Below are positions 23,165 to 34,989 of a stretch of 64,000 bases of DNA, one piece after another. The notes under the pieces were generated by a model, which saw only the letters and a program-made list of their open reading frames with translations, was not told the origin of the DNA and made no database searches. The position numbers were made by a program, and so were the translations under genes. The stretch is from positions 74,802,001-74,866,000 of the forward strand of contig NC_069371.1 in NCBI RefSeq assembly GCF_021730395.1, in the 5' to 3' direction. Each line of letters begins with the position of its first letter. Position 1 is the stretch's first letter. This DNA is from Mercenaria mercenaria (taxonomy: Eukaryota > Mollusca > Bivalvia > Venerida > Veneridae).

Positions 23165-24785
23165 GTTTTTTTCAGTTTTTATTTGGCAAATCGGCATACA
23201 TCATGCCTTTGGCCAATTTAACAATTTTCAATGATGAATATGGCCAAGACATACAACAACATGTAAAAAATACATCTAAACAGAATTGAATAACGTGTTG
23301 AAGAGTATTTTACAAATATACACAAACATATACATATAGCTTTTAAGAAGCAGCTTCTGTTTCAAGGGTTGTCTTTCTAAACTGAAAAGCCTCATAAATA
23401 TATTTTGCAGTTTTATATAACCTAAATTTACTTTTAGATGACATAATATTTACAAATTTTTGCACACTAGGCCATGCACAGTGACCAAGGTACTTGTTTC
23501 TTAAATTATCATATGCAGGACAGCTTAACAAAAAATGATACTCGGATTCAACCATATTGGAGTTACACATTTTACATATACGTTCATGTCTTTGAGTTCC
23601 ATGAAATCTTCCAAATTCAATTTCCAGATTATGAGAACACATTCTAAAACATGCAAAACATTTTCTTAGTTTAACATTTGTTATTGTATCTAAATATTTT
23701 TCATATCCAAAAAATGGTTTAAATTTTCTATAATAATCTAATTTTGACACATTAATAATTGATTCATTCCATGATTGCAAATATTGATCTCGTAAACGCT
23801 GTTTTAAAACAGGAAAATAATTAACATCTGGTCTAAAGTTAATAAAAATATCACTAAAACCTAAATTATCTACAAGTTGTTTTATTTTAAAAGCCTAGCT
23901 TTTTTCATTGTTTCCATTGCATTGTTCTATAAATAATCTATACATTGGCGAATTTTGATTTTTCATAACTTTCAACCAGAAATTAATAGCTCTTTCTTTA
24001 CAGATTAAAGACAGTGGATATCTACCCAATTCTCCTAATACTGCAATATTAGGAGTTTGTTGTTTTACTCCTAACATATTTTTACAGAATTTCACGTGCA
24101 ATTTATCGACCTCTTTAAAGTCATAAATGCCCCATACCTCAGAGCTATATAAAATAATTGGTACAACCATTGAATCAAACAGTGCCATCTTGGTTTTAAT
24201 ATCTAAGTTAACTCTATCAAATAAAGATAATAAGGCATTATAGGCTTTAAGAGCTTGATCTGAAAGTGTTTTAACAGAATTTTTCATATTTCCTGTGTAA
24301 GTCAGATCAACACCAAGATATGTAAAGTTATCAACTACCTCTATTCTCTCGCCATTTATTGTCCATATAAAATCATTTACTTGTTTTTTCTTCTCAAAAA
24401 TACATATTTTTGTTTTGTTTACATTTATTTTTAGACCCCATTTAGTAGAATAAGTATGAACAATGTTTAGCTGCGCTTGCAAACTCTCAGGATTTGTTGT
24501 GAATAAAGCTATATCATCAGCAAAAAGAAGCATATACATACTCAACTGATTTAGGTCATTTTCACTTAATTGATTAAAATCGATATTTTCATTTATGTCG
24601 TTTATGAAAAGGATGAAAAGTAGAGGCGAGAGTGGCTCCCCTTGTTTTAATCCGATGGACACATCAAAAAACTCTGACAAATTCATATCCGAAGACATCT
24701 GAACACAAGATTTAACATTTGCATATATTGATTTGATAATATTAATCATTTTACAACTGACACCTTCTTTTAAAAGCTTTACCTA
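23165..24785 (-). mobile_element. 5'-truncated non-LTR retrotransposon (LINE), reverse-transcriptase 3' part
   Basis: Minus-strand coding sequence runs in one frame from about 24781 to 23343 with a single in-frame TAG at 23895-23897. The upstream part (from about 24781) carries RT signatures: GLKQGEPLSPLLFILFIND, then the catalytic YMLLFADDIALF box, then KINVNKTKIC and FTYLGVDL. After the stop the same frame continues through the linker into 23343-23780. There a C-terminal zinc-knuckle-like motif (CKMCNSNMVESEYHFLLSC) occurs, as in many mollusc and cnidarian LINEs of the Jockey/CR1/I type. The endonuclease domain and the N-terminal RT half are missing. The element is therefore a dead, 5'-truncated copy, as target-primed reverse transcription typically leaves. 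No target duplication could be read. Confidence 0.9.
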
Positions 24786-25283
24786 CAAGATCAGATACTT
24801 CTGTACCTGTGCTGGTAAGTACACGACCTATCCCTTTTATTGTTTGGTTTTATGCCATTTTCAACATTTTTTAATTATGTATGATACATGGTAAGAGACT
24901 AAAACACATGCTTAACCATGTGTTCTGTGAAAGGCTAACTGTTTCCCACTAGACACAGGGGGATTAATCGTCTGGTTTAAGCATGCATCGCTCTCCGTCT
25001 GGAATGAGTAAGAGTTAGATGCTACATCATGTTCACTTAAAACTTCATGCTGCACTTTTGAAACTTTATTCGTCTATAATAGCAAAACAGTTTAGTCAGG
25101 TCTTAGCAACTGAATAAGATCCGCCGAACATTTGCTTGTAAAGCAAAGCAAATGAGAGGCGCGTATTCATAAACATTTTTAATATTTATCACAGTTTAAT
25201 ATTACTTGCTGCAAATTAAAACTATTATGCAGTATACAATTTGAAAATACGCCGTTGTATTTAACATGTAATGTGTGTTTCAG

Positions 25284-28200
25284 AGCCTACGACAATTGTA
25301 CCTGAACCAGAGATAACTGTCACATCGGTATCGGAGACAACTGACACACCGGTATCGGAAACAACTGGCACGCCGGTATCGAAGACAACTGGCACAGTTC
25401 CTATTATTTGGCCTACAACTGATCATAACCTTTCACCAAACCGAACCTCCACAAATGCAGTTCCGTCAGTTAGTTGTGTTAGGAATAATATTTTATGCTG
25501 TCATTTTTTTCTAAACTATGTATCTGGAAGAAAGGATATCCATCTTTATTCATAGATTTTACATCCTTAGCTCTCTTATTGTTCCACATGATTTCGAATT
25601 TCAGAGTAAATGGATAATTATTTTTTATGTTGGCAGATAGCCTAAAACGTAATTTAGAGCGGCAAAATAGAATTCATTTGGGTATTATTTAAATTACATT
25701 TAACAGTCACAAAGACAACCCTTGTATCGCCACCAACAGACAAATATGAGTCACCAGTTACCGTTCCACACAGTTCCTCAACAGGTAAATGCCTGAGCAT
25801 TCAAATAAGAAGAAAACATTGGTTTGGTCTTTAATCAACTTATACTTTCATATTATTTATAGAGTGCGTAATATACTTAAATTGAAAATGCGAAAAAAGG
25901 GAAACCATTATCGCTACTGAAAACGATTGTTTTCCGTCAGTATATTTTTACTTTACCTTCATTATTTTCTCTTTAAGATACTTTGAGATACTTACTGTGT
26001 ATGATACTTACTTATTTTTATTATTAACTCATTTTGTGTTTTCTCATTTTCTGTAATTTACTGATATACGTTACCTGCCTTGATCACCTTTTTGTTCAGG
26101 AAAAAAATTGACTCAAACATGAATTGTTTGATATATTTATGAAATATGTATTGTTTTGGGCTTATAATTGTCATGGCTGGATGAAGAAAAATATTTGTTC
26201 AATTTAAATTGAGACTGAATTTTCTTGCCCCGGAAATGACCGCATAGTCAATACACCAGCTATAATTTAGAAAATAAATTTTTTGCCCAAGCAAGGATAA
26301 GATGCAAATTGTTATAACGATGGACATCAGTGTTTATGGTCTGGTGTGATTTGTCTTGCAATGCTGGATAATATCCTGAACATGTAAAATAGAAGTACGA
26401 GAAATACACAACATTTCAATGCTATAACATACCAGTGTTAATGATTTATATTATATTATCTTCTATATTCAGCGAAGAATTTAATTCTTTACTTTCATTA
26501 TTTACTAAGATTCATCTGCTATGATTATTATAGATACACAGACACCCGTACCAAGCACACCAGTATCAGGAGGTCATCCACCACCTACTTCGCAGACAAA
26601 GAAACCTCCGTATGGAGGTTAGAAAATTAAAATACGGAGGTAGAATGTCCGAGATTGAGTGTATAACGGCATCCGGAATACCCTCGTACAGTACCGGCGA
26701 GATCATATCATGCTCGGTAAATAACGGACTGGAATGAAATGAACTTAAAGCGGCATGCCTCCAGATCGTTCGACAAAAAAAATAATATTTTTTCAGATAT
26801 CTTGAAATAAATCGATATTTCATTAGAAGGCTTTAAAACTTAATTACTGACAAACTTTATGTTACGGAAACACATGAGAATTTGCTGTTTTTACTACTTT
26901 TTACGATGAAAATCGAAAAGCGTTTGTTATGCTCTTACTCCAGGTAAACTGTCTCGATTATAAATATCTATATTTTGAAGTCATTATTCACTACTTCAGC
27001 TATAGCGCTATTGGTTACAACGACGGGAAAATGTCTTTTTTGCCGCGGCGGTCCGGGGTTCGATTCCCGACGCGGTCATCTTTTTTTTTCTTGATTTGGA
27101 ATTTTAGAAGTATTTTAGAAACAAAAATTCATATTCTAATGTTCATAACATGATCAAAACTTCAATTTTAAAGAAAGATTATTTTTAGCCAAATCTGGAG
27201 GCATGCTGCTTTAATATATATTTTAATAGGGGATGAAAATCCCCGAGACGGTAACGTCCGTATATAGTTATTCGTTTTTGTTGTTTGCATATACTGAGGC
27301 AATTTTTTCGATGTTTTCCGGTTCCGGTTTATGTACACGTCGCAGACTGGTTGTCTGCACGAACAGCCGAGCACCCCGAATCAGTCATAGAAATTCGTAA
27401 GCCGCGCCAACATGATTCTTTTACCTCTTTTTCGTAATGAAAACTGTACATGCAACTGAAAAACACTTTTAACACAGTAAGGAAGTGTAAAAGGCTGTCA
27501 AGTTTCTGTGTGGAGTGCAAACAAATAAAAAAAAATCCTAAAGTCAGTGCGAGAACGCGGTGAATGACGTCATCGACACGGCTTCCCGTAAATTTTGCAA
27601 AGTATGATATATGTAAGAGGTATGATGACACTAAATGTAAACTTTACTGTAAGAGCGAAGTTTCACTTTCTTTTGAGTGTTGAATATTTCGTTGTAAGTG
27701 GATATATAAAAGATAAATCCCCATGCTAGGCGGTGCCTTAATTCATATTATGATATACACATTATCTACGTAAAAAACGTATTCTTTGACCTAAATGAAA
27801 TGTAGGTAAAAAATAGTATATCACTTTTTTCAATGACATGCCAACCCTAATGTTAATAAATAAGATCTGTAAAATGTCCTGTATAAAATATAAAGTAGGA
27901 CAAATTTGCACACGTTTTTAATACATAAATTAATCAAAATCATTGATTTTTTATGATTATTCACAGGAGTTCCAACATTACTTCCGCCCAGAATATCGAC
28001 AGACCGCCCGACACTTTCACCACCAACAGGATCAACACAGAAACCGGATGTAAAAAGTATGTATTCTCTGTCGTCGAAAAAAAACCTACACCAAGCGATA
28101 AATTTATGGCCTGTAGTTCTAGATTCACCTACAAGATTATTTCAGAAGTATTTGTTGGTGGTCTTTTTTTTCGTATTTGTTTACTATTTTGATATACATT

Positions 28201-31200
28201 CATTAAGTTTGCTGGAGATATTGCTCTCTCGGTCTCCGTTGGTGGCTTAAAGATAAAATAAGAGAATTTTATCGTATTGATGTAAACCTTAGGCAAATCT
28301 ATCAAATAATAAATTATGCAGTTTGAACTTGGTTAATGCGGCATTGCTACTGTGGAACACGGTGGAGAAGCAGTGAAGTAATTGCAGTAAACGAGTTAAA
28401 CTCCACAACAGCCTTTGTTCACAGACCGTTCCAAGACATTGTCCCATTTTGTTTGTTGTTTTTTTTTTCATTTATCTGTATGATTAACATTGTCTATTCT
28501 TTTGTTAACACATATATACTGTGCATATAATGTACCTACACTGCTGTAACATTTTATTTTCAGAGGGCTTGGTCCTTTATTTGTGGTCGTTGTTATTCAC
28601 TTTTACATCTAGGCATTATTAAGTATGAACTATTTTTAAACTATCAGACAATGTTACATGCTAGAACTTTTGTTGGTATATCATATTTATATAATTTTGT
28701 TCAGGTCCTAGTACAATAACAGCAGACGGCAAAACAACAACGGATCATCCAATGCCTAACCACATCACAGAAATACCCGGTAATTACAATTATATTAGAT
28801 TTGAAAAAAGTTCAACATTGCCGTGTTATCAAAGACTAATTCAGTCTTGGAACCGCCCATCAATAGAACATTTACATCTTAAGTTTTGGTATCATGATAC
28901 TGAAAATACGAGGACATCAATTCAAAAGTGCCGGTGTCACAGGGTGAGAAAAATGTGCAGCCAGACCGGGACTCGAACCCGGGGCCTCGGAATACCATTC
29001 CGACTGAGCTACCCGGCCGCCTACACACTTTCTCCCCGTTTTAATATTCATGTTCTACACCGTGACACATTTCCCCACCATTTTGAAATTCGTCCTCGAA
29101 TTTCAGCGGGTACTTTATATATAAGCAATTACAGGCGTCGGAGACTATCCAGTGTAATGCCGTCACGGGCCCCACGTTGGGCGCCAAATGTCACAGGGTG
29201 AGAAAAATGTGCAGCCAGACCGGGACTCGAACCCGGGGCCTCGGAATACCGTTCCGATGCTCTACCGACTGAGCTACCCGGCCGCCTACACACTTTCTCC
29301 CCGTTTTAATATTCATGTTCTACACCGTGACACCGGAACAAGACATCAAGAAATATTTTAAAACAAGGTTACTTTATAGCTGACTCAACAGCTTCTAATA
29401 TTAATGTTATTATATATCAATGTATACAGAACTAATAAATACTGATTCTGGAAGTCATATCGATCGCTAGTTATCTTGCTCAAGTACATAATCTATTCGT
29501 CAATTCCTTTACGTATGTACTTTCTAATAGAATAAAGCACATTTTATATTTTATTTAACCTGCAGTGACAGAAACACCTTGCGTACCAGAAAATTGTCCA
29601 CTAATGATCAGTCCAACAGTTAAGGCAGGAGAGGTGTTGAGAACGACAGAGGCTGCTGTACCAAGTACGAAGTGTTCTGCAAACCAGAGGAGTGTTCCCC
29701 ACCTACCATAGTGTGTCCTACACCAATGATCTTACAGCCTGCTAATCCACAGGAATGTTGTCCTACATATCGATGCAGTGTGTATAAAGTCTTCACAATC
29801 GTTTAAAGACATTTTATCTACTCGGTTGCCTTGTGATAGGACCCTCGCTTTGAGTACAAGAGGTCGTACACGTTCCCTGTACATATTTTGCCAATGACGT
29901 CAAAAATGTCACCAGTAGCTCTTTTCTGTGTCGCTTGGTATTGGAAAAAGGAAGCTGGTTTCTTTTCTCGCATACATTCATGGGACAGATGTTGTCAGCA
30001 ATAAGGTGCCGAGGAGAGTTAATACTATACGGTGCAGGCATTGTTTTTACATCAACATAGAATAAATTTAATTTAAGATAAAACTGAATCAAATATACGA
30101 ATAGCAATCATTTTCAGTAAAAATGTATCTCCTTCTAGTTAGTTTTGTGAGAACAGGTTTGTTTTAATTGTTGATTTACATTGCCAGTCAATGTTCTGTT
30201 ATAGAAATAGATTCAAAATTTTAATACTGTTGTGACAAAATGAGATAGATGCTATTATACCGGTGTTGAAGGATAAAATTTTGTTATAGTCTGCAAGTTT
30301 TTTTATAAATCTCTGTAAAGTACCGAAATGATTTACAGAGCTTTCATGTGTACCATGTCTTCATGTCGAGGATTTGCATTAAGGGTCAAACACTTAAGTT
30401 CTAATGCTATATTTATTACTTGTTTCAGTGTGTCCTCCATCCTGCTCTCCTGTACAAAAGCCTAACTGCACACATGTAAGTATCGGTTCGAAACACATTT
30501 TTATCTGGATATGATGGTTTATAGTGTATTTTTGGGTGCGCACCATAAACCGTTTTAAGCTCCGGTGGTATTTTCCCACTAACCGTTCGAAGGGGGTGCC
30601 CCACTGTGTTCCTTAATTTGCTCGTTTTGTCCTCGTGTTTCCCTGTTTCTCGTATTATCGGGGTTTCTCATATTCTCGTTTTTTGCCTTAAAGTTGTCAA
30701 ATGATACAATGTTTGTTATTTTCTAGACAGGAATGGTACAAAACTAATACACTGAAAATGTCAAGTGATTTGAACGCAAACTGATGAAAATATTGGCATT
30801 TTACTGAATTTTCAAAAACATCCTTATTTTTTTCTGTGGTGTTTGCAAATTTGCCATAAATTATTCACTATGCAATTAATTGTCACATTTCTTGATGTAT
30901 TTACTACAGAACATATCTTTTTATTAAACAATTGTAATTCTAATGTTTTAGATTCTACAAGTTATTTGTGATGAAGAGTCAAATCTAAATCCACGGGACT
31001 ACGAGAAACTCTTGGTCCATTTCTCTAGTTGGTGGTGGTTTCAAATACTGTAACAAAATAATTAAATGGGATAATTTCTGTAACATTTCATGGCTCCATC
31101 TGAAAGACAAGTGAATTTTCTACAAAATAACACCCAAACACTGTTTATGAAATGGTTAATCTGTTACTGGGAGTAAAACAACCCCATAGGCCCCTGAGAA

Positions 31201-34200
31201 TATGAGAAAACAGGATACTTGCTATGTATATGTGTGTGTGTTGGCAGTGATGTGGGTTTCGTTTTTGGGAGGCTGCGTTTTTGGAACGTGGCATTCCCTG
31301 TTTGATATTATCTTGTTTTTTTTTTTGTTTTTGTTTTTTTTACTGAATGATGGCTATGATACGTACATAAGTAAATTGTATACATAAAAGACAAGCAAAC
31401 ATGTCTCTGTATACTTTATAGCATTTCAAATTTATCATTGAGTGATAATTTATACTAGTCTTCTTACTGAGAGGAGTTTGTCGATGTCAGAATGATATAT
31501 TCACACAATGTTAAACTCCATGTTTTGTTCCGACGGTTATATAATTAATCAATAATAACTTTTAACTGCTACATTGATCAACATATTTATCGCACACATA
31601 ATTGGTTAGATTGTCAAAATAGAATGATTTTGTAACTCTCATGTTTATCTAAAGTAATGCATATTTCCTTGTGTATTTCCAGGAATCAGAAACAGTTGAA
31701 ATTCAAGTTGGCTGTAACTGCACACAGTTTGCATGTGGTAAACATCAGCAGCAGTTTTTGTTTCGTATGGTGGCTGATAAGTGCCACTTTATGTTTTCGA
31801 CCTACGGCCCAGCCAAGAAAACTAAATTAAATTAAATTAAATAAATAATTAAATAAATAAATAAATAAATAAAAACACATCAGTCTTAATGGCGGGAATC
31901 GCTGAACAGGGTCGTTGAACGAACACCTACTAAACAGCAAGGGCACGTTACAAATAGACGGAATGACACATATCTTCCATCATAGTTTCATTTTACATTA
32001 GAATTATATTTCATAAACACAACTTTCTATATGAACTATTGGTCTAGACTTTCACTATTTTAGATAATTCCAGATTTCAAATATGCTAGCTTTTGTGACG
32101 TTAATCTAAGTTCAAACTTTGGCAGCCGTCGATTTTATGGGATAATGTCCAGCAATCGTGCAACAGATTGTGCATTTTTCTGTATTTCAGTTTCAAAATC
32201 ATCACTGACAAGTACCTGTACATACGTGGCTACGCAGAATTATTCAGGTCAAAATTCTTCAAATGCAACACAGACGTACATTATCAGGTTTGTATTATGT
32301 AGGCTTCCTGGGTGCTTTTTCACATGATATGCATTAAGTAAAAATAATCCACTATGTATGCGTTAAAATTTTGCGAGAAAGTCATCGATTTAAAAATGTT
32401 TGAAATATGACAGATTCCAATAGAGTAACTTCTGCTTAGCTCATTTTTTGTGTATGAAAACTTGGCCGTATAAATTCTTAACGGACATACCGTTAAGTTT
32501 GAATACCTTTACAGTTTATTCCACAAATTCAGATGCATTCTGCTTATTCATTTGCTGTAAGAAATATTACTGTTTCGCGTTATTAAAACAATCGATGATT
32601 CTTGTTTTCTGGTTGATGCAATATTCGTGGTAATAATTTAGTAGACAGACAAAGAATTTATAAAGTTTGTCTATCAAAGAAATTGTTTACCTTATAGAGA
32701 CTTTTGTTACATATCCACGCTTATATATGGGTGCCCTTTCTAAGCAATACTTACAGAATGTTTACTAAATATGTACTCAACAGATTGGCGACTCCTGGTC
32801 AGATGGACAATGCAAACAATGCGCATGCGTGGAACGACTTGGAAGGGCAGAAATATCGTGCCAGGAAAAGATATGTCCTGTTTGTCAATTGGTATATAAT
32901 ACACAAACATCTCCTGCATATAACCAGCTTGACAATATTTCTTTCAGTAACAAATTGTAAACAAGTGCATCTGACATGTAATGCATCCTAAATGTTTGTC
33001 CACTTCTATAAATAAAATATTTCACTTCTTCTTACTCTATCAGTAAGACAATTAACATTTCTGATAATAAGGGATTATTTGCCCTTACTGAATTGTCGGG
33101 TATTAAGAAATTTAAGAAATTTAAAGAGAAATATACTTTGTTCGTTTCATTCCATATTGAAGTGAAGATTATAATATGTTTATGTTAATTTTCAGGGCTA
33201 CAAAAGTGTTCGCCAAGCCGAGGAGTGCTGCGGGAAATGTGAGCAAACTGGATGTGTGATTAATGGAACTGTATACACGGTATGTACGCACATACAATGA
33301 ATCAATAGATTAATATAAAATGGAGTTTTTCTCTTTCTTGCAACAATATGATACAAGTATCCAACTTTTGTCGAGACATGTGTGATGCAAAGTTCCCACA
33401 ATAAATTAATGGTGATAATTAATGCTACGTTACTTATTTCTGTGATACCAATCGCCAAATTTTAAAGGGACAGACCTCCACATCGTACGAAAACAAAGAA
33501 AAACGTAAATTTTAAGATATCAGGAAATTATTGCTATATTTCTTAAAGGCTTTCAAACTTAGCTACTGACAGATTATATGTTATTGAAACACATGAGAAA
33601 TAGTTGTCTTTAATATTTGTTTCCATTGATAATTGAAAAGCGTTTTTCACGGGGTACCAATAATAATAAATATTTCTCGTATAAATGGTCGTTAAGCATG
33701 GAAGGAAAGTGTTTATTGCCGATGCAGCCCAGGTTCGATTCCCTACTCTTTCTTTCTTGATTAAGCAGTTTTCAAAAATGTTCGGAAACGAAAATCCATC
33801 TTCTGATATTTATAATACGATCAAACTTCAATTTTAAAGAAAGATCATTTAAGGCCAAGGTGAGGTCAAATCCCTTTAACACAAAAATCCTTTATTGAAC
33901 ACTATGAAATATACGTTTAATTCTAACATTGATCACTTAAACTTTTATACGTTTTTCAGAATGGACAGGTTATTCCCTCCAGTGAAGCCTGTTACACCAG
34001 GAAGTGCGTTTACGACAGTACACTAGAGGCGTTTACCACGGTGGATAGGCAAGTGAAATGCCCAGCCCTCAATACGCTGCCCACTTGTTTTTCCGTAAGT
34101 TAATTTTCAACATGTTACAAATGAAATGGAATGATTTGATTATGTCCCGTGATATGTTATGTATGCCAATAACAGTGATTGCTCTTTTATGCTAAAATCA

Positions 34201-34431
34201 TTTTAACATTTTTTGTAAGTATTGTATATAAATTCATAGAACTTACGTCACACTTTTCAGTTCTATTCTGTGCTTCTGTCGTTAACTGTCAATCAAGGTC
34301 TTTCAAATAATGAATGGTCCGGAATCGACCGTGAATTCGGATATAAGCTGTCATGTGTGGTCACGTGGCATCTCACTAGCGGCCGCCATTGTTCGAATCG
34401 ACAGAAAAAATTCACCCGAAAATTTCTGTAG
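25284..34431 (+). CDS. Secreted mucin-like protein with VWC-type cysteine-rich C-terminus (partial gene, 3' end)
   Basis: The plus-strand exon chain is 25284-25472, 25707-25784, 26534-26617, 27967-28056, 28705-28779, 29566-29777, 30429-30475, 31683-31737, 32191-32287 (end uncertain), 32784-32891, 33196-33279, 33960-34094 and possibly 34261-34431. The first five are short phase-1 exons of Thr/Ser/Pro-rich sequence (SETTDTPVSETTGTPVS, TPVPSTPVSGGHPPP), a modular O-glycosylated stalk. The rest are Cys-rich: CVPENCPLMI, GCCTKYEVFCKPEEC, ECCPTYRC, VCPPSCSPVQKPNC, GCNCTQFAC, WSDGQCKQCAC, ECCGKCEQTGC and ACYTRKCVYD. This spacing fits the VWC repeats of gel-forming mucins, von Willebrand factor and hemocytin. 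Expected location is extracellular. Problems: exon 29566-29777 is one base short of in-frame; the join between 32191-32287 (ends phase 2) and 32784 (reads phase 0) is unresolved; the 5' part was not found. The final exon is weak. Confidence 0.78.
26745..27214. mobile_element. TIR element with an internal tRNA-like B-box (mucin intron)
   Basis: The left end ttaaagcggcatgcctccag is inverted at the right end (ctggaggcatgctgctttaa), a near-perfect ~20-bp TIR. Inside, ggtccggggttcgattcccg is a strong pol III B-box. The related copy at 33462-33879 shares acacatgagaa, aaaagcgttt, ggttcgattccc and aaacttcaattttaaagaaa in the same order. Confidence 0.75.
28935..29332 (-). mobile_element. Terminal-repeat retrotransposon in miniature (TRIM) with tRNA-like LTRs
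   Basis: This is a 398-bp non-coding LTR element on the minus strand, flanked on both sides by a 4-bp CCGG duplication (28931-28934 and 29333-29336). The 5' LTR is 29189-29332 and the 3' LTR is 28935-29067; both begin TGTCAC and end GTGACA on the element strand. Right after the 5' LTR, tggcgcccaacgtggggc matches the primer-binding site of tRNA-Lys(1,2) over 18 bases. A purine-rich ggtggggaaatg precedes the 3' LTR. The ~121-bp interior has no open frame, so it must have moved with enzymes from an autonomous LTR relative. The 5' LTR holds a full tRNA cloverleaf-like module (about 29211-29283, A-box tagctcagtcggtagagc, B-box gggttcgagtccc); the 3' LTR has a shorter version. The LTRs are otherwise nearly identical, suggesting a young insertion. 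Confidence 0.88.
29566..29777 (+). CDS. Mucin-like gene, cysteine-rich exon with an apparent one-base deletion
   Basis: The exon starts in phase 1 as VTETPCVPENCPLMI and continues as TVKAGEVLRTTE. The family pattern then resumes one frame over as GCCTKYEVFCKPEECSPP, TIVCPTPMILQPAN and PQECCPTYRC. The length is 212 nt, whereas a phase-1-to-1 exon must be a multiple of three. One extra base near 29645-29652 would restore both the length rule and the family pattern. This may be an assembly error, an allele, or a true inactivating change in this gene copy. Confidence 0.75.
31826..31876. repeat. AAAT/AATT microsatellite
   Basis: Tandem taaat and aaataaat units, interrupted, in an intron of the mucin-like gene. 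Confidence 0.9.
33462..33879. mobile_element. Second copy of the TIR/B-box element (mucin intron)
   Basis: It starts ttaaagggacagacctcc and ends with aggtcaaatccctttaa, a short imperfect TIR. The interior follows the same order as 26745-27214, with a B-box at ggttcgattccc (about 33730-33741). It is clearly more diverged from its partner than either TIR pair is within itself. Confidence 0.7.
34261..34431 (+). CDS. Possible terminal exon of the mucin-like gene
   Basis: A good acceptor (cacttttcag) at 34251-34260 is followed, in the phase 0 left by exon 33960-34094, by 56 open codons ending in TAG at 34429-34431. An AATAAA signal lies at 34631-34636. The peptide (ending near RKFL) has only two Cys and no cystine-knot pattern, so the call rests on phase and position alone. 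If the GTAAGT after 34094 is not used, the protein would instead end two codons later at TAA. Confidence 0.35.
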   Translation, partial: FYSVLLSLTVNQGLSNNEWSGIDREFGYKLSCVVTWHLTSGRHCSNRQKKFTRKFL

Positions 34432-34989
34432 ACTTTTCACGTACCAGTTTTGAATTTATTTTAAGATTACATATTTTCTAACTACAGTATCGGTAATAGT
34501 TTACATCTGAACGGTGTCACTGCCTATTCATTCTCGGCAAATTAAGCCCATGATCAATGAAAATGTATCTACTTTCAAGGGTTGAAAATGTAAATATTTG
34601 CATGCAGTGGAAACTTTGTTATGACAATGAAATAAAGCATTTAAAATAATGTATGGTGTGGCTTATTCAGATAGTTTCACTTAACTAGATATTATTTTTG
34701 TTCCAAGTGTTGTAAAATCTATATGGAATTGTACAATTTAACTTGAACTCTCAGAAAATGGGAACAATTTTACTCCAGTTTTCCAAATTTATTTACCACT
34801 TACAAATAAATACCGCATTTGCAATTTAGTTACCAAAAGTGGTAAAATCTAAACATTTCACTTTGAATTAGCCGAATTCGAAGCACTTTACTTGATGCAC
34901 AACGATAAGAAATTGAATGAAACTGTTCAAATATATTTGAATATTTTACACATGAAAGCTTTTTCTAGATAAGTGAAAAGACCAACACT

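Noticed and set aside
29211-29283. A genuine nuclear tRNA-Thr gene
   Set aside because: It folds, but it lies inside an LTR that has target duplications and a primer site, a second shorter copy is in the other LTR, and the base before the anticodon is C instead of T.
30951-31050. Possible mucin-gene exon after a tttag acceptor
   Set aside because: The peptide reaches a stop with no suitable donor and no Cys or Ser/Thr/Pro pattern; exons on both sides join in phase without it.
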